DNA from: Gossypium raimondii
Lineage: Eukaryota > Streptophyta > Magnoliopsida > Malvales > Malvaceae
Direction: 5' to 3'
Length of the DNA: 64,000 nucleotides
NCBI RefSeq assembly: GCF_025698545.1
Contig: NC_068566.1
Coordinates: 47,719,192-47,783,191, forward strand
Translations under genes and position numbers: made by a program
Shown here: one piece after another, positions 45,857 to 57,635 of the stretch
How the letters are laid out: the number at the start of each line of letters is the position of its first letter
How positions within the stretch are numbered: the stretch's first letter is position 1
Notes under the pieces: generated by a model
Told to the model about the DNA's origin: nothing
Seen by the model: only the letters and a program-made list of their open reading frames with translations
The model's database searches: none

Positions 45857-47130
45857 GTAATACCCATTTCTGCCCAGCCCATAAATCAATCATAAACCCA
45901 ATATAAAGTCCAAACAAACAATCCATTTTAGATATATGCGACCCAGTTACAAAATAAACTAAATACCAAAAATAAAACAAGCCCAACAAACATATGCGGC
46001 CCAACTCAGCTCAAATCCCAACCTAATTGCAGAAACCCTAGCAACATTCGACTCACAGCGCTGCAGCAACCAGGACCCAGCCTCTGCCCTCGCACATGCG
46101 CCACCGCCACGTCCACGCCTTCACACGTTGCACCGCGCCACGTCACCGTACGGCCGTACACCTGCAACACACAAAATACATATTTTTAGAATTTGTAAAG
46201 GGGCGAACACACAAAAAAACACACCCACGCATACTGTATCAAACACGAAATCAATACAAAGAAGAAAAAGGTTTTCTTTTTTCCTTTTTAGATTGGGTTC
46301 TTTTTTCTTTTCCGATTGCTCTTCTTTCTTCTTCTGTTTTACTATTTACCACACATACATACGCAAAGCAAATAAAAGAAAAAAGGAGGGAGTTAGAAGA
46401 CATACCTGGTGATCGGCCTTTTGCTCTCTCCGTTGCAATCGGAGTTGTGCATGGGGTTCGAAAGGCCACTGTCGATTGATGTAACGGAGCGGCGCTGGAG
46501 GAGGTTTTTTTTTAGAGCCTTCTTTAAATGATAAAGAGGCTGATAATTTAGGGTTTTTGGTGGCCTTTATGTAGCTCAAAACGGCACCGTTTGGAGTCTG
46601 ACCAGTGGTTCCAAAACGGTGCTGTTTAAAGGCCTGTGACCTGCGCGGTGACCCGACCCGAGGGAAGGATCCGCGCGCTTTGGGTCTGATGGGATTATTG
46701 CGCAACAAGCCCTTCCGCATTTGCTTTCATTTTAATTCGATTTTTATTTGTTTTTTAATTGTTACCTCATATTTAGTTCCAATTTCAATTAGATCCATGA
46801 TTAAACGGCATCATTTCGATTATTGGGTTTGAGTGCCTGAATTTATGCGTTTAATTGCTATAATGGTCCCTTTAATATTAAGCCGTTCTCAATTCGTTTG
46901 TTTATCTATTTATTTCAAATCAGCCCTAAAAATTCTATTTGAATTCGAAATAGGTCCACTTTTGTTAAATTAATGGATTTATTGTTATTACTTTCATTTG
47001 TCATTATTATTGTTTTTTTACTTAATTTTATTTTATAAATCCTCTTATTTCATCATATAGTTATTTTATGCTTTTCGCTTTATGTATTATTACTTATTTT
47101 TGTAAATATTTTATACTTTTTATATTACCT
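45857..47130 (+). mobile_element. Plus-strand LTR fragment R2 inserted in the nest
   Basis: Starts TGTAATACCCATTTCTGCCC, the same start form as the minus-strand LTR at 50604 (TGTAATAGGCCC..), and continues with related landmarks in plus orientation (GTACACCTGCAACAC; AAAACGGCACCGTTT; GCGCGGTGACCCGACCCG). It breaks off around 47130 without the GTAAGTTAGG part. It lies head to head with R1, whose sequence stops where R2 begins. Confidence 0.5.
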
Positions 47131-47803
47131 AGGTGTAATAATACATAAAATAAGTATAAAATATTCAGGCAGCCGTACTATTTTCCACTTTATCAAGGAA
47201 TTCGTATTCCATGACAAGCTTTCTAATTTAGTAATCGAACTTGAATCAATATCTCTTTCCTAAGATGCAAATGCAATGCAATCAAAACACAACAAGAGGG
47301 GTTAGTACAAAATAGAAGCAAACAAGGAAAACAAAAGTACCTAGTCGAGTAACCACTAGGGATTTGGAGGGGCTCTACCTAGGATGGGTTCCTAAGGTCT
47401 TCTACATGCAGTTTGGTTCTAAAGTTGAGGTACCCGAACCAGCAGATTCCTTGATCCTCACCCATTATAGGCTCATACAGACCGAGTTCAATTCAGGGGA
47501 ATACATTTCCCTATGGCTACACGAAGATGAAAATCTCACGAAGACATAGGTACGGATGTATCCCGAAAGTGATTTACTATCCTGCACGGAGGTGAAAACC
47601 TCACGAAGGAGTAGCTTCTCACTCCCACTTAAAAGGGTAAGACTAAATAGTCTTTATGCAATATGATGCCAAAATAAAGAGCTCAATTTACAGTAATCAT
47701 ACAAACAAATGCAAAGAGAAGATCGTAATTTTTCAAATCAAATTTTTAATTTTTGATAATAAGACAAAAAAACAATCAATTTTGCGGCTTGACTCTCTAA
47801 CAG
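47131..47803 (-). mobile_element. Retrotransposon internal (post-LTR) fragment
   Basis: This segment lies downstream of the primer-binding site in the minus sense. It shows no protease, RT or integrase motif that I can read, so it is leader or non-coding internal sequence of a truncated or non-autonomous element. A direct echo is seen in ATGAAAATCTCACGAAGAC and GTGAAAACCTCACGAAGGA (about 47526 and 47591). Confidence 0.45.
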
Positions 47804-47821
47804 TCCCCAGTGGAGTCGCCA
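47804..47821 (-). promoter_or_regulatory. Retrotransposon primer-binding site, tRNA-Arg type
   Basis: Minus strand TGGCGACTCCACTGGGGA, three bases after the LTR end (..TTTCGACA-GCT-TGG..). It complements a tRNA 3' end of the form CCCCAGYGGAGTCGCCA, which is how I recall plant tRNA-Arg; tRNA-Arg priming is known from the Ogre/Tat gypsy lineage. Confidence 0.7.
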
Positions 47822-47824
47822 AGC

Positions 47825-50604
47825 TGTCGAAACCATTTTTTATATTGATTTGAAAGCGGAATTCGACTTTTAAAAAAAAATGAAAATGGGAGTCGCCACC
47901 GATCTTTTATTGAGGTGCGATCGGATCACCTTGAAAATAATTTTAGGTCTGCGAATTTTGAGAAAACAGGTTCGGGAGTCGGTTACGCACGAGGAAGGGT
48001 TAGCACCCTCGTGACGCCCAAAATTGGTACCAAATTGATTGGTTAATGTCTTAAAGTAGAAATTTTGAAAAGATTTTAAAAATACAATCCTTTTAAATTT
48101 TGAATTTGAATAAACCAACTTGAGCAGCAAGATGTACTCATTTTGCAGAAATAAATTGCTACACTTAGTGAGTTAGGGTGTAACAATTCAATCTTCAAAA
48201 TTAGATTTGTTCCCTTCTTAAGAAAATCATGTGTTTAATGAAGGTTACTTGATTGTTTAAGTCAATCGAGAAACCAGAATCCAGTAAGTTAGGGTTCAAT
48301 TTCTCGAAATTCCTAAACCTCAAATATTACCTTTATTTTAAAATCGGGACAACAAAATGTTGTATCCAGTAAGTTAGGATCCAACATTTTGTAATCTTAA
48401 GAATTTCATTTTAACAATCGTATGGTTTTAACAAAATGAACACTTGATGATCTAAATTCATCGAGAAAAATTGAAGCCCAGTAAGTTAGGACACAATTTC
48501 TCGGGAGCTTATGAACACCACGCTTTTTTAGGAACTTTGAAATAAAACAATTATAATGCTTTAATGAAATGCAATTCTTACAAATAGAACATAATTGAAT
48601 AGCAATACATGTAATGTAATAGATAAATAACTATCTAAATTTAAACTAGAAACAATCAAGCAAGTAATAGGCTACTACAAACATTCTTTAATCATGTTAT
48701 ACAAACATCCACATTAATAATTAAGCAACCTAAAATTAATAATCAATAAATAAAACCTTCAAACAATGAGAAAAAGAAAAGAGAAAAAAATAGTAACAAT
48801 GAATAAGATGAATATTTGATACAATTTTGGTAATTGAACCAAAAAACAAATAAAAGGTTTGAATAAATTCTATTGAAAGATTTTAAAAAGGGAAATAAAA
48901 TAAAAGTGAATAACATAAAATTAGTACTTATATTTTAATTTATATAAAAAAATAAAATCTAGTACAAACAATCATACATACATAGTAATAATGTACAAAA
49001 GTTAAATAAATGAAATAAAATAACGAATTTAAAAGGAATAAGGTTCCTATACATAAAAATATCATTTGAAATTAATAACATATTATTATATATATATACA
49101 CATATATACTAAAAATACTACATATACGTATATAAAAATATGAAGTATTATTAAAACTTGAGGTTAATTATATATATATACGTGAACAAAAATAAAAGGT
49201 ATGTATAAATTATATTAAGGTAATATCCTAAACATATATAAAAACATTTATAAAATTAAGTAATGAATACATAAGTAATATTATATAATAAAAGAGTTTA
49301 TGGTAAAATTTGACTAATTGATATATATTAAAATATAATAACAATAAATGAAATTAATAATAAAATGTTTAATTTAATGAAAAATAGATTTATTTTAAAA
49401 TCAAACAAAAATTCCAAGGGTTGATTTGAAATAAATAAGCAAACATCTGTATTGAAAACCCCCTGAATATCATAGGGACCATTATGGCAATTTAACGCAA
49501 AATCCTCTTTGGCTTAGGGATTGGAATCTTCAAAACGACACCGTTCTAAACTGTACTTAATCGAAATCCGAATCAAATATAATGTATAAGTTAAAATAAA
49601 TAAAACAATTGAATCAAAGTCTTATAAAATCTAGAAGGACTTGCTGCATAAATAATCCATAAAGGCAAAACGCGCGGATCCCTCCCTCGGATCGGGTCAC
49701 CGCGCGGATCTATGCCTGCAAATGATGCCGTTTCGAAGCCATGGCCCTAGCCTCAAACGACGACGTTCCCTTCCCCATCTAAAACACAAAACCCTAAGCC
49801 ATCTGATATTTTCCCCTAATCGAAAAGAAAAACAAAAAATGAACAAAACTCTTTGAGCCGCTTCCTGAAAAATCGCACAAAGCGAGACCTCCGAACCCTT
49901 GCTCCAGCCCCGACTGCGACGGAGAGAACAAGGATTCGACCGCAAGGTATGTTTTTCTGATTTCTCAACATCTTTCTATTATTTTTCATATGGTAAATCA
50001 AAAACAAGAACAGTAAAGAGAGAAAATAAATAAATATAAAAAATGGAGAAAAGAAGAAAATACATGCGAATCACCTCCCAAAACTCAAAAAAACTTTGTT
50101 TTGATTCTTTCTATTGATATTGTGTGATACAGTATGCGTGGGTTCTCCTCCCCCTTTTCAAATACAGAATCCAAAAGAAAAAATAAATCAAAATACATCT
50201 CTTTTTTCTGCCCTTTCTGCTATTTTTGCTCCTTTTGCCTGCTGCTTTGTTCGTTTTTGTTTGTTACAGGTGTACGAAGCAGTGGACGTGGAGGCTCACG
50301 TGGATTTGGCGCGGAGGCGCTACACGCGCGCAGGTGCAACACGTGCGAGGAGGAGGGCTGGCTCTGCTGCGGCGCTGGAGGTTCTAGGGTTCCATGCTGC
50401 TGATTTTTTCTATTTTGGGCTATCGGGCTCGTAATTTGGGGATGGGTTTAATGGGTTTGGTTTAGGTTTTAGGCTAGGCTAGTGTTTGGGTAGTTTATGT
50501 TAAAATTATTTGGGCCACGTTGGGCCCATGTATTTGGACTGTGGACTTTTAAACTTTGGTTTGGTTTATTTTATTAACGAGCTGAGCAAATTGGGCCTAT
50601 TACA
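47825..50604 (-). mobile_element. Complete 5' LTR (about 2.8 kb), Ogre/Tat-like, copy R3
   Basis: On the minus strand it runs from TGTAATAGGCCCAATTTGC (50604) to ..TTTCGACA (47825), TG..CA bounded, followed immediately by the tRNA-Arg primer site; so it is a 5' LTR in minus orientation. Four GTAAGTTAGG-like modules (48164, 48279, 48364, 48476) recur about 100 bp apart. The length fits the very long LTRs of Ogre/Tat elements. Open frames within (for example around 49700-49950 and 50114-50434) are not recognisable proteins. Confidence 0.7.
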
Positions 50605-51089
50605 AATCTAATAGCCTAATTATGCTGCGACTTTAAACACAAATTTATGAAATGATATTTAGTTATTCTTTGATCTACAGGAATAGACCATCCCAAATTG
50701 TCGCAATATTTGATCAATTTGATGCCACTTAATGCAGGAAAAACATATAAGCAAGTTGCATATACGTTAAAAACATGCCTATGTGCACTTGCCTTCAGCA
50801 ATATTATGGCTGCAATCTCTTCCATTTGTTTCAACATCAATGATTGCTTGTATTAAATAAAGTAAATTATAAATTCAAATTTCATTATAAATTTCATAAT
50901 ATAAAACACAAAATGTCAAATTATTTTATTCAAGATCAGTCATTGTTTGTACTTTGTATCGCTAAGAAATTGTGTTTCTAGTAAATTGTATGGTCACAAT
51001 ACTTGGAGCACCTATTAAAATATAAAATGTCAGTATAAATATAAAACGTTATTAGATTTTATAACATATGTTTCTAAACCTTTTTGACA
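50605..51089. other. Spacer beside the decayed plant-mobile-domain gene
   Basis: A minus-strand frame at 50616-50840 is open for 74 codons but unrecognised; it could be the C-terminal side of the decayed gene next to it. Confidence 0.3.
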
Positions 51090-51730
51090 CAAGGGAAACT
51101 TAAGTTCTCTGAAGGAATAAATTTATATCACGAAAGTCTAAACCATCTTCCACAATTGTGGAATCACAAAGCAGTTTACTTCTTCATTTCCTACTCTACA
51201 CGCCTTATATAGCATCGTGTACAGGAAGGCTAAAATGACAAAATTCTCAATTATATGTATTAGTCGTTTGGAAATTAAATAACAATGAGATGTATGTGGT
51301 ATGAACTAAGTTTTCAAACTTTTCTAGCACCAACACACCTTCAATCAACTGAATAGTATACGCTCTAGCATGATGCTCAATATCTTTGGATGTTGGGTTA
51401 TATGAGAGATGCTCGAAGGGGTTAACTTAGTTTGAATCCCTTGGAAATCAAACATAATGTTAGTATATGTCTCAAACGCTTGATAAAGAACTTGATTAGA
51501 TTGTGCTTAAAACTTTCTGACACTAAACACCTACCCACTGAAAGCCCCATCAACAATGCTACATCTTCAAATGCCATCGTCGCTTTGCCACATTGGAGAG
51601 AAAACATTTGAATCTCGAGTCTCTGTCATTCAATTAGAGCGAATTTGAATGATAAGATGAAAATAGCTTTCATAATTTAGCTAGTGTGATAGAAACCAAC
51701 TTGCGTTAACTGATGAATTGTTATATCATC
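51090..51730 (-). pseudogene. Plant mobile domain (PMD/MAIN-like) gene remnant
   Basis: Minus-strand translation in shifting frames gives, in order, HQLTQVGFYHTS-stop, FALIE-stop-MTETRDSNVF, then MFSLQCGKATMAFEDVALLM-GLSVG, then FEHLSYNPTSKDIEHHARAY-TIQLIEGVLVLEKFENLV, then FLYTMLYKACRVGNEEV and PQLWKMV. These follow the PMD layout (..VGFYH.., ALVERWRPETHTF, ..ATITLEDVALQLGLPVDG.., ..ARAYIL..GGVL.., LAxLYRxLC). Several stops and at least one frame change show it is dead. PMD occurs in plant MAIN proteins and in transposable elements; which of these this was cannot be told. Confidence 0.65.
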
Positions 51731-53319
51731 AAACACATTTATTCTCATATTATTGCGAGCTTGAGTCACAAGAGAAGATGATAAGTGTGTTAACTTCAGT
51801 ATTTTGACCTTAACTTGATTCACAGACCTATTTTTTTAGCCCGTAATATACTGATTAGAAAGGAATTGAACGATCTAACAAAATTTATTTCATGGTTTGA
51901 ACCCAAAAAGTGTCAGGAAGGCATCCGAAAATGGCATGGAAGTTTGCCGCAAAAATTGCCAAGATGTCTTGAAAAATTCCGCATTATGTAATTAAGGACA
52001 TTTTTGTATTTTCTCCATTATGTTATTTTTGCCCTATAAATAGACATTATTAGATTAAAACTAGGGGAGACTTAGACCTAGTCGTTCTTAGTTTTATTTT
52101 GTTTTCTTTATTTTATGGACTTCTAAACTCTATTTTTGGATCAAAGATTTTATCAAAATTTGATTTAATAAATTCATGAAATTTATTTGTGTTTTAATTC
52201 TTCTTTATTCTTTGGTATTCATGCATATTCTGTTTTTATTACAACTGCTCTAATTTGTTGAATATGTGACTAGTGCTCAATTGCTTAGAATGGTTGTCGA
52301 GTCAATTAAAATAATTAAATCTGTAACTGTTTAATATATTCTAATACTAGTGCCAAACTACATAACTCGTTTATATTGTAATTTACGTTTACATGGTGTG
52401 GGTGTATGATCTAGCTTAAATGAACCCTGTTGAGCTGAGTTTATTGGTTAAAATTAGGTTTTTCTAGTTTTTAATGTTGTCGGTAAGTTAAATCTTGGGC
52501 GTTGTGTTACGAGATTATTTATTAATTAGGGAAGTAATTTTAAACGAGTTACCTCTTGATTACCAAACAAGTAAGGAGAAATTGGTTGCCCGACGTTGAG
52601 TCAGCAACTAGAACTAATTTATAAAAACTATTTGCGTCGATGATTGAATATATAAATCAAATGGAGTTTTGTTCTGATTTTCAATGAAAAGCTAAAAATT
52701 TTAATTAAATTATCCACAACCATTAGAAAATTAAACTAAATTGTTACAATTTACAATTTATATATTTTAAATGGAACTAGACAATTATAAATATTGAAAT
52801 TTAGCAATACATTAGATGAGGAGGTTTCCTAGAAAAACTATGTAGAAAAATTTATCAAAATATTTCGGATTAGTGACTAAACTGGTTAAACTATTAATTT
52901 TCTGAGGTTGATGAATTCGATTGGTTCATCTAACTCAATTGAATAAATCATTTAAAAATTTAAAAACATTAAAATATAGAGAAAATTAATCCAATTAATG
53001 GGTTCAATCAATTCACTTTAGAAATATCTTAATCCATTTCCGGTCCATCTAATCGGGTAAGCAAAACAGTGCCAAAATCAAATATCACTTTTGATAATTA
53101 AATCTCTCAAACAGCTAACTCAACTTTTCTTTTTCTTTAAAATCTGAAAAAACTCCATCTCCGTAATTCTCTGATTCACCAATGCTTTGAATCACCAAAC
53201 CAAAAAAATTTGAACGCCAGCGTCCTATATTTCTCCAGATCCGTCTCCGCCACCTGTTTCCACCACCGTCGATCCATTTCATCTCATTTAACGTGCGACG
53301 GCGATCCGCTGGATCGAAG
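51731..53319. other. Possible LTR-like segment, then AP2M promoter region
   Basis: Around 52030-52110 a CCCTATAAATAGAC TATA form followed by TTCTTAGTTTTATTTTG text looks like the promoter and R region of a retrotransposon LTR, but no pair is seen. 53040-53319 is the probable AP2M promoter and leader, CT-rich and without a clear TATA box. Confidence 0.35.
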
Positions 53320-56300
53320 ATGCCGGTGGCCGCTTCCGCCATCTACTTCTTGAATCTCCGCGGTGATGTCCTCATTAATCGTCTCTATCGTGACGATGTC
53401 GGGTAACACTATCTCTCTGCCTCTGTCTCTTTTCCTTCAGTTCGAGCTACTATAAGCCTTCTATAGATAGAATTATTTTAGCTGTGTTTTTACATTTCCG
53501 TATTTACGATGTTTGAGTGAGCTTTGTAGGTTTCTTTTTGTGTGTTTGATTCGTGCAATTTACATCATGTAGAGGAAATATGGTTGATGCTTTTCGGATG
53601 CATATTATGCAAACGAAAGAACTCGGTACATGTCCTGTGCGACAGATTGGAGGTTGCTCGTTCTTTTACATGAGAATCAGCAATGTATACATCGTAATTG
53701 TTGTTAGCAGCAATGCTAATGTGGCTTGTGCTTTCAAATTTGTTGTTGAGGTAGTCAGAGAGTCATTCATATTGTTCCTTTTTATTTATATACAACAGAT
53801 TTACCTTATATTCCGCTTTCAAAATGTTCAATTCCTAGTTGATGCCGGTATTTTTGCTCCTTTTGCAGGCTGTTTCTATGTTCAAATCATATTTCGGTGG
53901 TGCCTTTGATGAAGATGCTATTCGTAATAATTTCGTTCTGATTTATGAATTGTTGGATGGTATGTATTCATTAAGAGCTGAATTTTACTCATTTCACATT
54001 CGTCTTCTTGTTTGTTTACTTCTGTGTTCAGTTAATGTTCTATTGCGGTGCTGTATTGGCATTCGCTACTTACCTTTTATTCTTGATTCCTGGTGTTAGG
54101 GACTGTGATAGGAAGCTGAATTGACATAATACTAGTGGTAGCAACCGAAACATGAGTATTCCTTGCAATGGCAGATCTTGGGACTAAGTTTAGGGGTGGG
54201 GGTAACTAAAATTTTCAAAAATTTTAGGAGTTCAATGAGATTTTTTTTCAAAAAAATTTGGGGGTCTAATTAAATTTTTTTAAAATTTTGTGAGATCAAT
54301 GAGAATTTCAGAAAAATTTATAAGAGCTTAATTAAAATTTTCAAAAAAAAAAAAGGCATAATGAAAATTTAAAGAATAAAATTGGGGGGCCAAATTAAAA
54401 TTTTCAAGGGAAAAATGAAATTTTCCAAATCTTTTTTTTTTTTTGGAGGGCCTCCTGAGGCCTCCATTACTGTCCGCCCCTGATTCCTTGCAGGCTCAAC
54501 TAATTAATTAACTGGCAATTAATAAGTGATATAGTTTGTTTCTTAACTTCTACACCGGGCATTCATTTTTAGGCATTTCATCTGCAAAAAGGGAGGATGG
54601 AGAAAATGGTTAACTTTGGGTTCAAATGTTATTTGAATGATAAAATGTTTGATTTCTGTAATTTTTTTGCAGAAATTATGGACTTTGGCTACCCTCAAAA
54701 TCTTTCTCCTGAAATTTTAAAGCTTTACATTACTCAAGAAGGAGTGCGGTCCCCCTTTTCATCCAAGGTTTGTTGTATTTTATGCATTACAGATTATTTT
54801 TGTTGAGGTTTGGTGTATGTAAGCAATACTTGTTTTCCAGCTGTAGGTTTTTTTTGTGCTTTAACTTTAATGAAAAGTTGCATTTTCTTACCGTTTGATT
54901 TTCCATGTGTAACAAATTAATAGGCTTCAGATAAGCCTATCCCAAATGCAACATTACAAGTTACAGGAGCTGTTGGCTGGCGAAGAGAGGGACTTGTTTA
55001 TAAAAAGAATGAGGTAATCTTGCTTCTGAGTTCTGTCAAATTCCTTTTTCTATAGGATGTGGTGGTTCCTATGGTTTAAAATCTGTTTGTTTCAGGTGTT
55101 TCTAGACATTGTGGAAAGTGTAAACCTACTTATGTCTTCAAAAGGTTGGTTATAGTTTTGAAACTGCTTTTGTTTGTTGGTGTCTGTTTTGCTGAAAATT
55201 AACCATTTGGTGATTCCAGGCAGTGTTCTCCGTTGTGATGTTACTGGCAAGATTCTTATGAAGTGCTTCCTCTCTGGAATGCCTGATCTGAAATTGGGCT
55301 TGAATGATAAAATTGGGCTTGAGAAAGAATCACAAATGAAATCCCGTCCTGCTAAAAGGTGACTTCTACTTGCATTAACATTGCATCTTATGCTTCCTTA
55401 CTTTGTTAATATACCATCTTATTGTCTTCTTTCTGGTCCATTTTGCAATTTTTGTGATGAAGTTTTGATCTTTCATGTGAGCTTATATTGCATTTGCATG
55501 TAAGTTTGTTAATAATTTCCATTTCTAACAATGCTACATATTGCAGTGGCAAGACTATTGAGCTGGATGATGTTACTTTCCATCAATGTGTAAATCTTAC
55601 AAGATTCAACTCTGAAAAGACTGTTAGTTTTGTGCCACCAGATGGTGAATATGAATTAATGAAGTAAGCTTAGGAGTCTTTTCCTTTATTTACTTAATTA
55701 CTTTGTGGTTTAAGTTCACTTATATGGTATGCAACTTCAGTTGTAGCCAAGTTTTGTTACTTTATTTTGTGGTTTATGTTCTATAGTATGCAACTTCTGT
55801 TATAGCTAAATTTTTATTTTATATCTTGCTTCTTAGACTACCAATCTGCATTCTGATTGTGTTGTTAGAATGCTTCTGTTACCCATAGGTGCCGTTAGAA
55901 CCTAGAAACCAGGAGATATATTGTGAAAATGAATGACTTAATGCTTTATGGTGATGAACTGTCTCAGGTTTCCAATGATTCTACAATATATTATTTGTTT
56001 GTATATGCTTGTTCAATTTTCTTTTGAATTGATGAATGCATAGGTACCGTATCACTGAGGGAGTTAATCTTCCTTTTCGGGTATTACCAACAATCAAGGA
56101 ACTTGGTCGAACACGGATGGAAGTAAATGTTAAGGTTTGTAATCATACATTTTGATATTGGCTATACTTGGAAGTTCATGATTCTGCTATTGGCTTATTT
56201 CTTAGAATATTTCAGGTTAAAAGTGTCTTTGGAGCAAAAATGTTTGCTCTTGGAGTTGTTGTCAAAATTCCTGTCCCTAAACAAACAGCAAAGACAAGTT

Positions 56301-57635
56301 TCCAAGTAACATCAGGTCGAGCAAAGTACAATGCGGCTATTGATTGCTTGGTATGGAAGTAAGTATTCTAGTTTGTTAACTGGTGCATGTTTTCCAAATG
56401 CTACATTAATATCAAGAATCTGGTGGCTGGCTTTTCTTCTCATCCTAAAGTGGATGAGTCAAAAGCTTTGTTTGTGTTGCAGCACTATGCCACTATCCAC
56501 AACTCTGATCTTGGACCCTGCACCCATTTGGTTGACGATAAAGCCCAATGAGTTTATCCTTTGTAGTCGTAGATTCACTCTACTTTTGGTCTATCTTTAG
56601 ATTAAGTTCAGTAATTGTTTAATGTCATTTTCATCCGACTTTTTAGGATAAGAAAATTCCCCGGACAAACAGAGCCAACCTTGAGTGCAGAAGTTGAGTT
56701 AATTTCCACCATGGCAGAAAAGAAGTCTTGGACAAAGCCACCAATTCAGATGGAATTTCAGGTGCCTCAATTAAATACCATTTTACTAATTAATATTTTT
56801 TAAGTCACTTTTGCTCTGTTTCATCACAATATCTTTTCTTTGAAAATGTAGAAAAAATAGGGTAAACTATGGTAGGGGTCACCCAACTATTACTAAATTT
56901 CTTTTTTGGTCACCCAACCATGAAAAGTTACAAAATAGTCATCCAACTATTCAATTTTGTCTTTTCTGGTCATCAGCTGGCTAAAGTAAAAATCGAAACA
57001 CCCAAAAATCCAAGGACAAAATTGAATAGTTAAGTGACCATTTTATAATTTTTTATAGTTGGGTGACCAAAAAAGAAAAAAAAAAACCATAGTTGGGTGA
57101 CTACTAATGTAGTTTACCCAAAAAAATATTACTTGAAATTATTGTCCTAGTTTGTTACAATAGAAATCAAATTATAACGCTTGTTGGTGCTTTGAATTTC
57201 ATCATATTCTAGATGTGCAGAAAATTGAGAATTTTGATTCGCACTTGGAATATAGTTGGATGATCTATTCGTAAAGAATCAATTTAAGGTTCTATTTGTT
57301 ATTTGTATTTCACGAAAATGGCAAAGAATATTAGTTTCGGGTAACTTAAGCAATGGTTTATTGACACGTTAGCATGCATATAGAAAAGCAAAATACATCT
57401 GTAATGTATTTGAATTCTTGTCTCAGGTTCCGATGTTTACAGCCTCTGGTTTACGGGTCCGGTTTCTTAAAGTAAGCATTCTTATGTATTCTGAATGCAT
57501 ATGTGATTATTTTTTATGCAGTCTTTTGATGTTGAAATTATCCTTGTTTTGCAGGTGTGGGAGAAGAGTGGGTATAACACGGTCGAGTGGGTTCGCTATA
57601 TTACCAAGGCTGGCTCATATGAGATCAGGTGCTAG
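53320..57635 (+). CDS. AP2M: AP-2 complex subunit mu (clathrin adaptor)
   Basis: The medium subunit of the AP-2 adaptor at the plasma membrane binds cargo YxxPhi signals and phosphoinositides for clathrin-mediated endocytosis. Thirteen exons: 53320-53402, 53573-53750, 53869-53959, 54673-54767, 54924-55013, 55096-55144, 55220-55358, 55547-55663, 56044-56134, 56216-56358, 56647-56761, 57427-57471 and 57555-57635; 1317 nt, 438 aa, the length I recall for Arabidopsis AP2M. The longin-like N-domain starts [20 protein letters not shown] and includes [20 protein letters not shown]. The mu homology domain covers about 170-438 ([54 protein letters not shown]-type [34 protein letters not shown] at the end). 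No defect is seen. Intron 3 carries a GGGGCC-type repeat (54170-54490) and intron 11 a MITE. Confidence 0.96.
54170..54490. repeat. Dispersed repeat in AP2M intron 3
   Basis: Starts ATGGCAGATCTTGGGACTAA near 54168 and ends CCTCCATTACTGTCCGCCCC, with a core of repeated AAATTTTCAAAAATTTT and GGGGTCTAATTAAA words. It is loosely related to 3935-4195 and 20810-21030. Confidence 0.45.
56860..57118. mobile_element. Fold-back MITE in AP2M intron 11
   Basis: Left end GGGTAAACTATGGTAGGGGT then CACCCAACTAT; right end, in reverse complement, GGGTAAACTACATTAGTAGT then CACCCAACTAT. The arms continue inward (GGTCACCCAACCATGAAAAG against GGTCACCCAACTATAAAAAA in reverse complement). Flanks GAAAAAATA (56851-56859) and AAAAAAATA (right) look like a 9-bp duplication with one change, suggesting a Mutator-type origin; the low complexity of the flank weakens this. 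Confidence 0.65.

Noticed and set aside
46096-46720. Several overlapping open frames on both strands.
   Set aside because: They fall in the LTR fragment R2, and none resembles gag, pol or another protein.
47085-47160. Apparent long palindrome around ATTACCTAGGTGTAAT.
   Set aside because: The inverted words are in permuted order, so no single long hairpin forms; treated instead as a rearranged junction.
50114-50434. 106-codon frame with a hydrophobic start and Arg/Ala-rich end.
   Set aside because: It lies in the complete LTR on the strand opposite to the element and covers GC-rich LTR sequence.
43496-50604. A single intact retrotransposon with R1 and R3 as its two LTRs.
   Set aside because: The bases outside the two LTRs (AAGTG and AATCT) do not match as a target duplication, R1 is truncated and R2 is inverted between them.
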